From an uncultured Coriobacteriaceae bacterium (GTDB taxonomy: Bacteria > Actinomycetota > Coriobacteriia > Coriobacteriales > Eggerthellaceae): a DNA stretch of 5,779 bases. The notes beneath the pieces were generated by a model. It worked only from the letters and a program-made list of their open reading frames with translations, searched no databases and had not been told where the DNA came from. The stretch spans positions 1 through 5,779 of the forward strand of contig URRZ01000109.1 in assembly GCA_900550385.1 (NCBI GenBank). Direction: 5' to 3'. Shown here piece after piece: positions 1 through 5,062 of the stretch. A program made the translations under genes and the position numbers. Each line of letters begins with the position of its first letter. Positions within the stretch are counted from its first letter, which is position 1.

Positions 1-198
1 CGTCGTGCGCGCGGCGGTGCGGCGCGAGGCCGAGGACGGCGGCGTCGGGGACCGGCGGGCCGCCTTGCGAGGCGTCGGTTCGCTCGATGCCGGGCCTCGG
101 GGCGCCGATCGCCCGCGACCCTGCGGACGACGGCTGCCAGCAGGGCGGGGCTCCCTTTGCGCCCGGCGCGATGGGGAAGTGTCTCCTCGTCTGTCCAT
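1..198 (-). CDS. 5' part of an unidentified gene with Arg/Pro/Ser-rich N-terminus
   Basis: An uninterrupted minus-strand frame begins at the ATG at 198-196 and is still open at the left edge, so only the first 66 codons are visible. The peptide starts MDRRGDTSPSRRAQ and has 17 Arg and 11 Pro in 66 residues, with many Ser, Ala and Thr. It looks like a disordered, strongly basic tail, and no domain, signal peptide or membrane segment is visible yet. Such basic tails precede membrane or nucleic-acid-binding domains in many high-GC Gram-positive proteins, but the product cannot be named. The start is supported by an extended -10 box (TGC TACGAT, 213-205) whose last base is exactly 7 nt before the A of the ATG. 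No Shine-Dalgarno sequence is present, so the mRNA is probably leaderless. The gene points the same way as the ABC operon upstream, but a 278-nt gap with its own promoter and a candidate terminator suggests a separate unit. An open frame in GC-rich DNA can be chance, so the promoter fit carries most of the weight. Confidence 0.5.
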   Translation of the reverse strand, partial: MDRRGDTSPSRRAQREPRPAGSRRPQGRGRSAPRGPASSEPTPRKAARRSPTPPSSASRRTAARTT

Positions 199-204
199 GG
201 CAGC

Positions 205-213
205 ATCGTAGCA
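205..213 (-). promoter_or_regulatory. Extended -10 promoter, leaderless configuration
   Basis: On the minus strand TGC-TACGAT reads as an extended -10 element (TGN plus TAnnnT). Six bases (GCTGCC) separate it from the ATG at 198, so the predicted +1 falls on the A of the start codon. No -35 hexamer lies at a proper distance; a TTGACA at 254-249 is about 38 nt upstream, too far to pair with this -10. Confidence 0.5.
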
Positions 214-256
214 AATGCCGCCACGTCGCCGGACGCGCGGGCGGAACCTGTCAACT

Positions 257-287
257 AAAAACAAACCCGGGACGGGCGAAGGCCGGG
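257..287 (-). terminator. Candidate intrinsic terminator downstream of the ABC operon
   Basis: On the minus strand, CCCGG (287-283) and CCGGG (270-266) can form a 5-bp all-GC stem with a 12-nt loop. It is followed directly by TTTGTTTTT (265-257). A GC stem followed by a T tract fits a Rho-independent terminator for transcripts leaving the permease gene. The stem is short, the loop long, and the site lies about 190 nt beyond the permease stop, so the call is tentative. Confidence 0.38.
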
Positions 288-311
288 GATCTGGAACGAG
301 AGGAACGGGGG

Positions 312-454
312 TGGAACCGACCCTCGTTTCAGAGGGGACGCCCCCCGGCGGGTGGGACGCGAAACCAACTCCCGTTCCATCGCGGCCGGAAGAACGGTGT
401 ACGTCGTTTATGCGGGCGGAGCATGGAACCGATCCCGTTCCAGATCCCGTTTCA
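312..454. repeat. Three-copy imperfect inverted repeat (GGAAC...GTTCC family)
   Basis: Three related 19-20 bp units lie at 312-331, 360-379 and 424-442. Each has the form (T/C)G(G/A)AACC(G/A)A, then a C/T-rich spacer, then CGTT(C/T)CA. In copy 3 the arms TGGAAC and GTTCCA are perfect 6-bp complements; in copies 1 and 2 one arm differs by a G/A or C/T change. Copy 3 is followed by an extra half unit, GATCCCGTTTCA (443-454). A reversed pair of half units (GGAACGAGAGGAACGG) sits at 293-308. The spacings (48 and 64 bp) are irregular and the intervening DNA is not repeated, so this is not CRISPR. They could be clustered protein-binding sites or members of a dispersed intergenic repeat family. Confidence 0.6.
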
Positions 455-476
455 TCCGCTAAGGAACACCCCCAGC

Positions 477-1190
477 CTACAGTTCCTTGCTGCGGTAGAG
501 GCAGGCGGCGGCGACGCAGCTAGCGGCATAGGCGGCGAGCACGACGGCGGCGACCGCCGCCATGATGGCGGGCAGGTTCGACTCGTCGTCGATGAACGCG
601 ATGAGGTTCGCCGCCCAACCGTCGCCCGAGATGCCGGCCAGCGCGTCGCCTGCCAACGGCACCGCCACCACGAACAAAAGCACGATGACGATGGGGACGA
701 TGCGCATCGCCTTGGTCATGCCGAAGCGCAGCACGAACGGCAGGATCAGCGCGGTGACGAGCAGGATGATGGCCGTGCCCGCCAAGGCGCTTGCCGCGAG
801 CGTCAGCGGGTCGCTTTGCGCCGCAAGGCTTTCCGCCGCGCCTTCCGCGAGGGGCAGATACGGTGCGGCCTGCGCCAAAGCGAGCGCGACGATGACGGCG
901 AACGCCGCCATGGCGACGCTGGAGAGCAGCACGATGGCGTAGCGGCCGAACACGATGGCGCCGCGCGAGATGGGCAGGCACGCTCGGAAGCGCTGCCAGC
1001 CGTTCGCCTCGTCGTAGCCGGAAAGCGTGAACACGACCAAAAACGGCGTCATCGCGGCGATGCAGGCGACCATGGCGATGGAGTTTTCCATGGCGATGCC
1101 CACCACCACGCCGATGATCAGGTAGATGGCCGCCATCTGGAGCAGGGCGTTGCGGATGGTGGCGAATTCGCAGAGGAACGCGGCTTTCAT
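477..1190 (-). CDS. ABC-2 type transporter permease subunit
   Basis: This 237-residue integral membrane protein is the probable channel half of the transporter whose ATPase is encoded just upstream. Six hydrophobic segments are visible, near residues 17-35, 38-57, 82-108, 127-154, 162-181 and 207-231. The soluble N-terminal end is short and the C-terminal end (RSKEL) is polar. Size and topology match the compact six-helix ABC-2 permeases that often pair with YtrB/BcrA-type ATPases (ABC2_membrane_5-like). The motif GYDEANGWQRFRACLPISR (residues 58-76), between helices 2 and 3, resembles the conserved loop of that group, with a phrase like 'P.SR..IV.GRY' marking entry to helix 3. The ATG at 1190 overlaps the ATPase stop as ATGA, and AAGGGAGA (1204-1197) lies 6 nt upstream, so translation is probably coupled. 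One permease per operon suggests a homodimer. The substrate cannot be read from sequence; antimicrobial peptides or envelope lipids are possibilities by analogy only. Confidence 0.88.
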   Translation of the reverse strand: MKAAFLCEFATIRNALLQMAAIYLIIGVVVGIAMENSIAMVACIAAMTPFLVVFTLSGYDEANGWQRFRACLPISRGAIVFGRYAIVLLSSVAMAAFAVIVALALAQAAPYLPLAEGAAESLAAQSDPLTLAASALAGTAIILLVTALILPFVLRFGMTKAMRIVPIVIVLLFVVAVPLAGDALAGISGDGWAANLIAFIDDESNLPAIMAAVAAVVLAAYAASCVAAACLYRSKEL

Positions 1191-2080
1191 CGGGTTTCTC
1201 CCTTCAACGTGAGCTGCATGTAGTCGTCGATGGTCGCGCGGTCGCAGGCGATGTGCGGGAAGTTGCGCGCGAAGGCGAACCGGTCGGGCACCAGCACATC
1301 CACGCTCATCGGGTAGCGGATCCACCGCAGGGTCCCCGGGGCGAACAGGTCGCTTTCCCGCACGCGCTCGAACTCGGCTGCCCGGCAGTGCGCCACGCCC
1401 GCCATGTCGGTGATGCGGTCCTTCTCCACGTCGAAGACGATGCGGCCCCGATCGATGCAGACGATGCGGTCGGCGATCTTCTCCAAATCGGTGGTGATGT
1501 GGCTGGAGATGAGGATGCCGCGGTTCTCGTCGGACATGAAGTCGCGCAGCAGATCCAGGATCTCGTCGCGCGCCATGGGGTCGAGCCCGGCGGTGGCTTC
1601 GTCGAGGATCAGCAGGTCGGGGTCGTGGGCGAGCGCGCAGGCGATCTGCAGCTTCATACCCATGCCGCGCGAGAGGTCCTTGATCTTCTTTTTGGGGTCG
1701 AGCCCGAAACGCTCCAGCAGATCCTCGAAGCGCCCCTGCTTCCATACGGGGTAGGACGCCTTCATCAGGGAGCCGGCGGTCTTCACTGGCAAATCGCCGA
1801 TGAAGGGGCAGGTGTCGAACACGATGCCGATGAGCTCCTTGAGGCGGCGCGCGCAGGCGTCGCCGGCGCGGGGGCCGAACGGCTCGCCGAACACGATGGT
1901 CTCGCCGGCGTCGACCTCCATCAGCCCCATGAGGGCGCGGATGGTGGTGGTCTTGCCGGCGCCGTTCGCGCCGATGAAGCCGGTGACGCAGCCGGCGGGC
2001 ACGCTGAGGGAGACGTCGTCCAGCACGGCGACGCCGTCGTAGCGCTTGGTGAGGCCGCGTGCGTTGATGAGGTCGGTCAT
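1187..2080 (-). CDS. ABC transporter ATP-binding protein (YtrB/BcrA/CcmA-like)
   Basis: This 297-residue cytoplasmic nucleotide-binding subunit should power the permease encoded next to it. Residues 1-215 form a complete ABC domain: Walker A GANGAGKT (37-44), signature LSRGM (136-140), Walker B LLILDEA with D160 and catalytic E161, D-loop AGLDP (164-168), and H-loop H194 in SSH. Two deviations are typical of the YtrB/BcrA branch: the signature is LSRGM rather than LSGGQ, and the Q-loop position (about 86-90, IVFDT) has no glutamine. DEAT replaces the common DEPT. Residues 216-297 form a small C-terminal extension that I cannot assign. The start at 2080 places the protein at MTDLINARGLTKRY, with AGAGGA (2090-2085) 4 nt upstream. 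The gene lies 77 nt after the regulator and overlaps the permease by 4 nt. The family is clear; the direction of transport (probably export) and the substrate are inferred or unknown. Confidence 0.93.
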   Translation of the reverse strand: MTDLINARGLTKRYDGVAVLDDVSLSVPAGCVTGFIGANGAGKTTTIRALMGLMEVDAGETIVFGEPFGPRAGDACARRLKELIGIVFDTCPFIGDLPVKTAGSLMKASYPVWKQGRFEDLLERFGLDPKKKIKDLSRGMGMKLQIACALAHDPDLLILDEATAGLDPMARDEILDLLRDFMSDENRGILISSHITTDLEKIADRIVCIDRGRIVFDVEKDRITDMAGVAHCRAAEFERVRESDLFAPGTLRWIRYPMSVDVLVPDRFAFARNFPHIACDRATIDDYMQLTLKGETR

Positions 2081-2098
2081 GATGTCCTCTTTCGGTAA

Positions 2099-2120
2099 GT
2101 CCGCCGCCGAAGCCGCGGAC
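2099..2120 (-). promoter_or_regulatory. Intercistronic hairpin with a cUUCGg tetraloop
   Basis: In the operon mRNA (minus strand), GTCCGC (2120-2115) pairs perfectly with GCGGAC (2104-2099). Within it, a G.G mismatch is followed by GC-UUCG-GC, an unusually stable cUUCGg tetraloop. The hairpin lies in the 77-nt gap between regulator and ATPase and ends 18 nt before the ATPase start, just outside its ribosome-binding site. No T tract follows, so it is not a classical terminator. It could stabilise or block mRNA ends and set the ratio of regulator to transporter. Confidence 0.5.
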
Positions 2121-2157
2121 GCGGTGGTCGTTGGGCTGGGTTTGGGCGGGGCGAAGG

Positions 2158-2529
2158 CTAGTCTTCCGCCAGGACGTCGAGCATGTCGTGCAGCTCGGCG
2201 AGCCCGATGCCGGCGCCCCGCGCTTCCCGCACGGCGCCGCCCAGCAGCTCCTCGATGTGGCGCAGGCGCTCCTCGCGCAGCAACTCGGCGTTGCCGCCGG
2301 CGACGAAGCTGCCCTTGCCCTGCACGGTTTCGACGAACCCCTGGGCCTCCAGCTCCGCATAGGCGCGCTTGGTGGTGATCACGCTGATGCGCAGGTCGCT
2401 CGCCAGCGCGCGGATGGAGGGGAGCTGCTGGCCCTCCTGCAGCTCGCCGGCGAGGATGAGGTCCTTCATCTGCACGACGATCTGCTCGTAGATGGGCTTG
2501 TCGCTCGCGTTCGAGATGATGATGTCCAA
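2158..2529 (-). CDS. GntR-family transcriptional regulator, YtrA subfamily
   Basis: This 123-residue DNA-binding protein most likely represses its own operon. Residues 10-78 form the GntR winged helix: KPIYEQIVVQMKDLILAGEL (11-30), then the LPSIRALASDLRIS recognition region (36-49), then TTKRAYAELEAQGFVETVQGKG (52-73), where the wing ends in GKGSFV. The tail (79-123) is a short helical region instead of a large ligand-binding domain, which is the hallmark of YtrA-type regulators that sit next to ABC genes. I chose the TTG at 2529 because the family normally begins about 7 residues before KPIYEQ and because AAGGAG (2540-2535) lies 5 nt upstream. The frame remains open back to an ATG at 2757, but that ATG lies upstream of the predicted transcript start and the extra residues are low-complexity Arg/Pro-rich sequence. 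An alternative GTG start near 2710 is possible but less likely. The inducer is unknown; B. subtilis YtrA responds to cell-wall antibiotics. Confidence 0.9.
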   Translation of the reverse strand: MDIIISNASDKPIYEQIVVQMKDLILAGELQEGQQLPSIRALASDLRISVITTKRAYAELEAQGFVETVQGKGSFVAGGNAELLREERLRHIEELLGGAVREARGAGIGLAELHDMLDVLAED

Positions 2530-2749
2530 CAGGGCTCCTTCTGGTTCGCGCGCCCGCCTTCCGAACCGCGTCCCGGGGTGGAAGCCCGGGGCGGGGCGGA
2601 GCGGTGGACGTGCAGGTCGGTTCTGCCCCGTCCGGCGTCCCGGGCGGGGCGGGCGCGTCGCGGCGTCCCGCTTCGCGCCGGGGAGGCCGGTGCGCTGCCG
2701 GGCCTTCCCCACGGGCACTGCTCCACTGTGCAGAGTGTGTATACCCGAT
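2530..2749 (-). other. Long GC-rich 5' leader of the regulator operon
   Basis: Between the predicted transcription start (about 2749) and the TTG start (2529) lie about 220 nt with no convincing gene. The leader is extremely GC-rich and can fold: GGGGAAGGCC (2710-2701) pairs with GGCCTCCCC (2688-2680) with one bulged A. Inside that, CC (2699-2698) can pair with GG (2690-2689). Further pairing is possible between GGGGC (2650-2646) and GCCCC (2629-2625). No T tract follows any of these. A weak GGAG-8 nt-GTG arrangement near 2722-2708 would extend the regulator in frame, but the encoded sequence is low-complexity. No known riboswitch class is recognisable. Confidence 0.45.
2535..2540 (-). promoter_or_regulatory. 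Shine-Dalgarno AAGGAG fixing the TTG start of the regulator
   Basis: AAGGAG lies 5 nt before TTG (2529-2527) on the minus strand. It is the only strong ribosome-binding site near the conserved N-terminus of the GntR domain, and it decides in favour of the short form over N-terminally extended forms. Confidence 0.7.
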
Positions 2750-2758
2750 ATGCACACT
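2734..2758. promoter_or_regulatory. 25-bp palindromic operator, YtrA-like
   Basis: AGTGTGTATA (2734-2743), a 5-bp centre CCCGA, and TATGCACACT (2749-2758) form an inverted repeat whose 10-bp arms match at 9 positions. The outer half-sites AGTGTG and CACACT are perfect complements separated by 13 bp. As I recall, B. subtilis YtrA binds AGTGTA-13 bp-AACACT, so both the half-site sequence and the spacing agree. The site covers the last 3 bases of the -10 box and the predicted start point of the regulator operon, an ideal position for autorepression. Confidence 0.8.
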
Positions 2759-2785
2759 ATAAACAGGTGGATGCGCGCCTGTCAA
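2756..2785 (-). promoter_or_regulatory. Sigma-70 type promoter of the regulator-ABC operon
   Basis: On the minus strand TTGACA (2785-2780, a perfect -35) is followed after 18 nt by TATAGT (2761-2756, 5 of 6 matches to TATAAT). The predicted transcription start is near 2749, inside the palindromic operator. This is the best promoter in the window and the only one with a consensus -35. Confidence 0.8.
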
Positions 2786-2810
2786 GGGAGGGGATGCCGT
2801 TTTCTTCGGC

Positions 2811-2816
2811 TATAGT
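2811..2816 (+). promoter_or_regulatory. Candidate -10 box for the ArsC-family gene
   Basis: TATAGT on the plus strand lies 36 nt before the ATG at 2853, giving a predicted leader of about 30 nt. No recognisable -35 stands 16-19 nt upstream, so the promoter is weak or activator-dependent. It is back to back with the regulator promoter, and the two do not overlap. Confidence 0.4.
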
Positions 2817-2852
2817 GGATCCGTTGTCCGGCATCGTATGGAAGGAAGGCCT

Positions 2853-3215
2853 ATGGTTCGCGTGCTGTTCGTCGAATACCCCAAGTGCTCCACCTGCAAG
2901 AAGGCCAAGGCATGGCTCGATGCCCATGGCGTGGCCTACGATGACCGCCACATCGTCGAGGACAACCCCACCGCCGCCGAGTTGGCGGCTTGGCAGGAGA
3001 AGGGCGGCCTTCCCGTGCGGCGCTTCTTCAACACGTCGGGTCAGAAGTACCGCGCGCTGGGCGTGAAGGCGCTCCTGGATGCGGGGATGTCGGACGCGGA
3101 GGCGTTCGACCTGCTGGCGACCGACGGCATGCTGGTGAAGCGCCCGATCGTCGTGGGCGAGGATTTCGTGCTGGTGGGGTTCAAGGAGAAGGAATGGGCG
3201 GCGCGCTTGGCGTAG
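2853..3215 (+). CDS. ArsC/Spx-family thioredoxin-fold protein (YusI-like)
   Basis: This 120-residue protein belongs to the ArsC/Spx/YffB group. It opens with a beta strand (VRVLFVEYP) followed by the redox motif C12-S-T-C15 at the start of helix 1. Other family marks are FFNTSG (58-63) followed by KYR (65-67), DGMLVKRP (91-98) with the R97-P98 pair that shapes the active site, and VLVGFKEKEW (106-115) at the end. The CxxC pair is typical of the YusI/Spx/MgsR branch, whereas plasmid ArsC carries a single active cysteine. A thiol-dependent reductase or redox role is therefore likely, and arsenate as substrate is unproven. The lack of arsenic-resistance neighbours argues against a dedicated arsenate operon. 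I prefer the ATG at 2853 over the one at 2838: GAAGGA (2841-2846) lies 6 nt before it and the family's first beta strand begins there. The gene is divergent from the regulator operon with its own -10, so a functional link is not required. Confidence 0.9.
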   Translation: MVRVLFVEYPKCSTCKKAKAWLDAHGVAYDDRHIVEDNPTAAELAAWQEKGGLPVRRFFNTSGQKYRALGVKALLDAGMSDAEAFDLLATDGMLVKRPIVVGEDFVLVGFKEKEWAARLA

Positions 3216-3271
3216 GCGCATCCCGGTGCGGTGCGGCGCGTTGCCGCAGATCGGTAGCCGGAGGAGCCGCG

Positions 3272-3290
3272 GCGACGTGTTGGGCGTCGC
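3272..3290 (+). other. Hairpin in the spacer between the ArsC-like gene and recN
   Basis: GCGACG (3272-3277) and CGTCGC (3285-3290) are perfect complements around a 7-nt loop. No T tract follows, so termination of the upstream gene is uncertain. The 161-nt spacer (3216-3376) otherwise shows only the recN promoter and a possible small upstream ORF. Confidence 0.3.
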
Positions 3291-3328
3291 AATGCCGGCG
3301 CGCCGCTCCGTTGCGCCTTGGCGGGCGC

Positions 3329-3337
3329 TGGTATACT
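3329..3337 (+). promoter_or_regulatory. Extended -10 promoter of recN
   Basis: TGG-TATACT is an extended -10 element with 5 of 6 matches to TATAAT. The predicted start is near 3344, giving a leader of about 33 nt to the recN ATG. TTGC (3311-3314) is the nearest -35-like sequence but gives a short spacer. I see no clear palindrome of the CGAAC-N4-GTTCG LexA type around it. Confidence 0.55.
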
Positions 3338-3348
3338 GGTCGGGAAGC

Positions 3349-3387
3349 ATGACCCCTCCGAAGAACGGCGAAACGCATGATCGATGA
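3349..3387 (+). CDS. Possible 12-codon upstream ORF overlapping the recN start
   Basis: ATG at 3349 begins a 12-residue reading frame, MTPPKNGETHDR, ending at TGA 3385-3387. It therefore overlaps the first 11 bases of recN in another frame. Its ATG would lie only about 5 nt from the predicted recN transcription start, close to a leaderless position, and it has no ribosome-binding site of its own. If translated, it could deliver ribosomes to the poorly equipped recN start by termination-reinitiation. A 12-codon frame can easily occur by chance, so this is a hypothesis. Confidence 0.22.
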   Translation: MTPPKNGETHDR

Positions 3388-5020
3388 AATCCAAGTCGAG
3401 AACCTTGCCCTGATCCGCAGGGCGTCGCTTGTCCCCGCGCGCGGTCTGACCGTGCTCACCGGCGAGACGGGCGCGGGAAAGACCGCGCTGCTCTCGGCTT
3501 TGAAGCTGCTGATGGGCGAGCGTGCGGACAAATCCGCCGTGCGCGAGGGAGCCGACGCCCTGCGGGTGTCGGGGCGCTTCTTCTGGAATGCGGGCGCCTC
3601 CGCCGACGAGCAGGAGCTCGTGGCGGTGCGCCGGGTGAACGCGGAGGGGCGCTCGCGCGTGACGCTCAACGGCGACATGGCCAGCGTGGGCGAGCTGGCC
3701 GAAGCGGTGTCGCCGCGCATCGACCTGTGCGGCCAGCATGAGCATCAGCGCCTGATGAAGCCCGCCCAGCACGCGAAGATGCTGGATGCGTGGGCAGGCG
3801 AGGCGGTGCACGCCGCGCTCGAGGCGTACGGCGCGGCGTTTGCGCGGGCGAAGCAGGCGGCCGACGAGCTTGCGCGCGTCCGCGAGGCGGGGGAGGCCTC
3901 TTCGGCGCGATTGGACGAGGCGCGTTTCACGCTGAGGCAGATCGACGCGGTCGGCCCGCAGGAAGGGGAATACGAGGAGCTTGCCGCCGAGCTCGCCCGC
4001 GCCGAGCATGCCGAAGCGCTGGCGGTCGCCGCCGATACGGCGCATGCGGCGCTGTCGGGCGACGGCGGGGCGCTTGATGCCTTGGGATCGGCTGCCGCCG
4101 CGCTGGAAGGCGCGGCGCGCTTCGACGCGTCGTTGGCCGATCTCGCCGCATCCCTGCGCGAGGCGGGCTACGTGCTGGAAGACGTCTCCCGCGAAGCGCG
4201 CGACTACCGCGATGGCGTGGAGTTCGATCCCGAAACGTTGGCGGAGAAGCAGGAGCGCATCGCGGCGCTGCAGGGGCTCATGCGTTCCTACGGCCCGCGC
4301 TTGGAGGACGTGCTGGCACGCCGCGCGGAGGCGGCGGAGCTGGTGTCGCTGGTGGACGATGCGGCCGAGCGCGAGGCGGCGGCCCAGCGCGCTTTGGACG
4401 CCGCCGAGGAGGATCTGGCGCAGGCCGCCCGGGCGCTTTCCCAGGCGCGGGCGGATGCCGCGCCGCGCTTCGCCGCAGCGGTGAGCGCGCAGATGGCGCG
4501 GCTGGAGATGGGGAGCGCTTGCCTGGAGTGCGCGCTTTCCGACCTGCCGCGCGCGTCGTGGACGAGCCAAGGGCCGCAGGCCGTCGAGTTCCTGTTCCGC
4601 CCCGGGGCGGAAATGCAGGCGCGTCCGCTGGCGCGCATCGCGTCCGGCGGCGAGATAAGCCGCGTCATGCTGGCGATCAAGGTGGTGCTGGGGCAGACGG
4701 ACGAGGTGGACACGCTCGTGTTCGACGAGGTGGACGCCGGCGTGGGCGGCTCGACCGCCAACGCCCTCGCCGAGGTGCTCGCCGATCTGGCGAAAACGCA
4801 TCAGGTGCTGGTGGTGACGCATCTCGCCCAGGTGGCGGTGCGCGCCGACGTCCATTACGCGGTGCGCAAGAGGGAAGCGGATGCGGGCATCCCCGAAACC
4901 GACTTGGTGCTTCTTTCGGAAGACGACCGCCCGGCCGAGATCGCCCGCATGCTCTCCGGCGACGCCACCGAAGCGTCGCTGGCCCACGCGAAGGAGATGC
5001 TGTCGAACGCGAAAGCGTAA
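3377..5020 (+). CDS. recN: DNA repair protein RecN
   Basis: RecN is a cytoplasmic SMC-like ATPase that gathers and tethers DNA at double-strand breaks for RecA-dependent repair. The 547-residue length matches the family. The N-terminal head starts MIDEIQVENLALI and carries Walker A GETGAGKT (29-36). The conserved block around GQHEHQ (119-124) forms the Q-loop region; the family's usual His before GQHE is Cys here. Two coiled-coil arms, near residues 136-215 and 288-372, flank a less regular middle. RSYGPRLEDVL in the second arm matches the family's conserved YG...EEVL segment. The C-terminal head has the signature SGGE (423-426), Walker B with D450-E451 in VFDEVDAGVGG, and H482 in VVTHLAQVA, so all ATPase elements are intact. 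The ATG at 3377 gives the standard family N-terminus, but no good Shine-Dalgarno precedes it. The gene has its own promoter. The frequent Gram-positive partners tlyA, nadK and argR are absent next to it, so it appears monocistronic. The next gene is convergent. Confidence 0.97.
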   Translation: MIDEIQVENLALIRRASLVPARGLTVLTGETGAGKTALLSALKLLMGERADKSAVREGADALRVSGRFFWNAGASADEQELVAVRRVNAEGRSRVTLNGDMASVGELAEAVSPRIDLCGQHEHQRLMKPAQHAKMLDAWAGEAVHAALEAYGAAFARAKQAADELARVREAGEASSARLDEARFTLRQIDAVGPQEGEYEELAAELARAEHAEALAVAADTAHAALSGDGGALDALGSAAAALEGAARFDASLADLAASLREAGYVLEDVSREARDYRDGVEFDPETLAEKQERIAALQGLMRSYGPRLEDVLARRAEAAELVSLVDDAAEREAAAQRALDAAEEDLAQAARALSQARADAAPRFAAAVSAQMARLEMGSACLECALSDLPRASWTSQGPQAVEFLFRPGAEMQARPLARIASGGEISRVMLAIKVVLGQTDEVDTLVFDEVDAGVGGSTANALAEVLADLAKTHQVLVVTHLAQVAVRADVHYAVRKREADAGIPETDLVLLSEDDRPAEIARMLSGDATEASLAHAKEMLSNAKA

Positions 5021-5023
5021 AGC

Positions 5024-5044
5024 GCGTGAGAAGCGTGAAAAGCG
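5024..5044. repeat. Short tandem 9-mer after the recN stop
   Basis: GCGTGAGAA (5024-5032) is followed directly by GCGTGAAAA (5033-5041) and a further GCG, giving two and a third units with one mismatch. The second unit contains the left arm of the GTGAAAAG hairpin, so the two structures overlap. It may only reflect local slippage. Confidence 0.4.
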
Positions 5045-5060
5045 ACTGTCCCCTTTTCAC
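5035..5060. repeat. Perfect 8-bp inverted repeat between recN and the lipoprotein gene; possible terminator
   Basis: GTGAAAAG (5035-5042) and CTTTTCAC (5053-5060) are perfect complements around the 10-nt loop CGACTGTCCC. The site lies 14 nt after the recN stop, in a convergent junction, so it could end transcription from both sides, although the usual T tail is missing beyond the stem. The right half (GACTGTCCCCTTTTCAC) resembles, from memory, small dispersed intergenic repeats found in several phyla with REP-type transposases. That resemblance is unverified. Confidence 0.5.
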
Positions 5061-5062
5061 AC

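Noticed and set aside
249..254. TTGACA on the minus strand as the -35 of the left-edge gene
   Set aside because: The distance to the -10 at 210-205 is about 38 nt, and no -10-like sequence lies 16-19 nt downstream of it.
312..454. CRISPR-like array
   Set aside because: There are only three diverged units, spacings of 48 and 64 bp are unequal, and there are no cas genes or leader. It fits clustered palindromes better.
87..1223. A 378-codon plus-strand open frame opposite the permease gene
   Set aside because: Its product is full of His, Asp, Arg and Gln repeats typical of GC-rich antisense frames. The opposite strand encodes a clean six-helix permease with a ribosome-binding site.
1253..2098. 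A 281-codon plus-strand open frame opposite the ABC ATPase
   Set aside because: It is the antisense shadow of a gene with complete Walker A, signature, Walker B and H-loop motifs, and its own sequence shows no domain.
2530..2757. N-terminal extension of the GntR regulator from the ATG at 2757
   Set aside because: That ATG is upstream of the predicted transcription start and inside the -10/operator. The extra residues are low-complexity, and a good ribosome-binding site precedes the TTG at 2529.
2758..2763. TATAAA on the plus strand as a promoter for the ArsC-like gene
   Set aside because: It is the complement of the regulator's -10 region, has no plus-strand -35, and would give a 90-nt leader, whereas TATAGT at 2811 is better placed.
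2853..3215. Dedicated arsenate-resistance reductase
   Set aside because: The fold family fits, but the CxxC motif and absence of arsenic efflux or ArsR neighbours favour a YusI/Spx-type redox protein. The arsenate role was not claimed.
3041..4987. A 648-codon minus-strand open frame across recN
   Set aside because: It lies antisense to an intact recN with every ATPase motif. The translation is low-complexity (Arg, His, Gln, Leu) with no recognisable domain.
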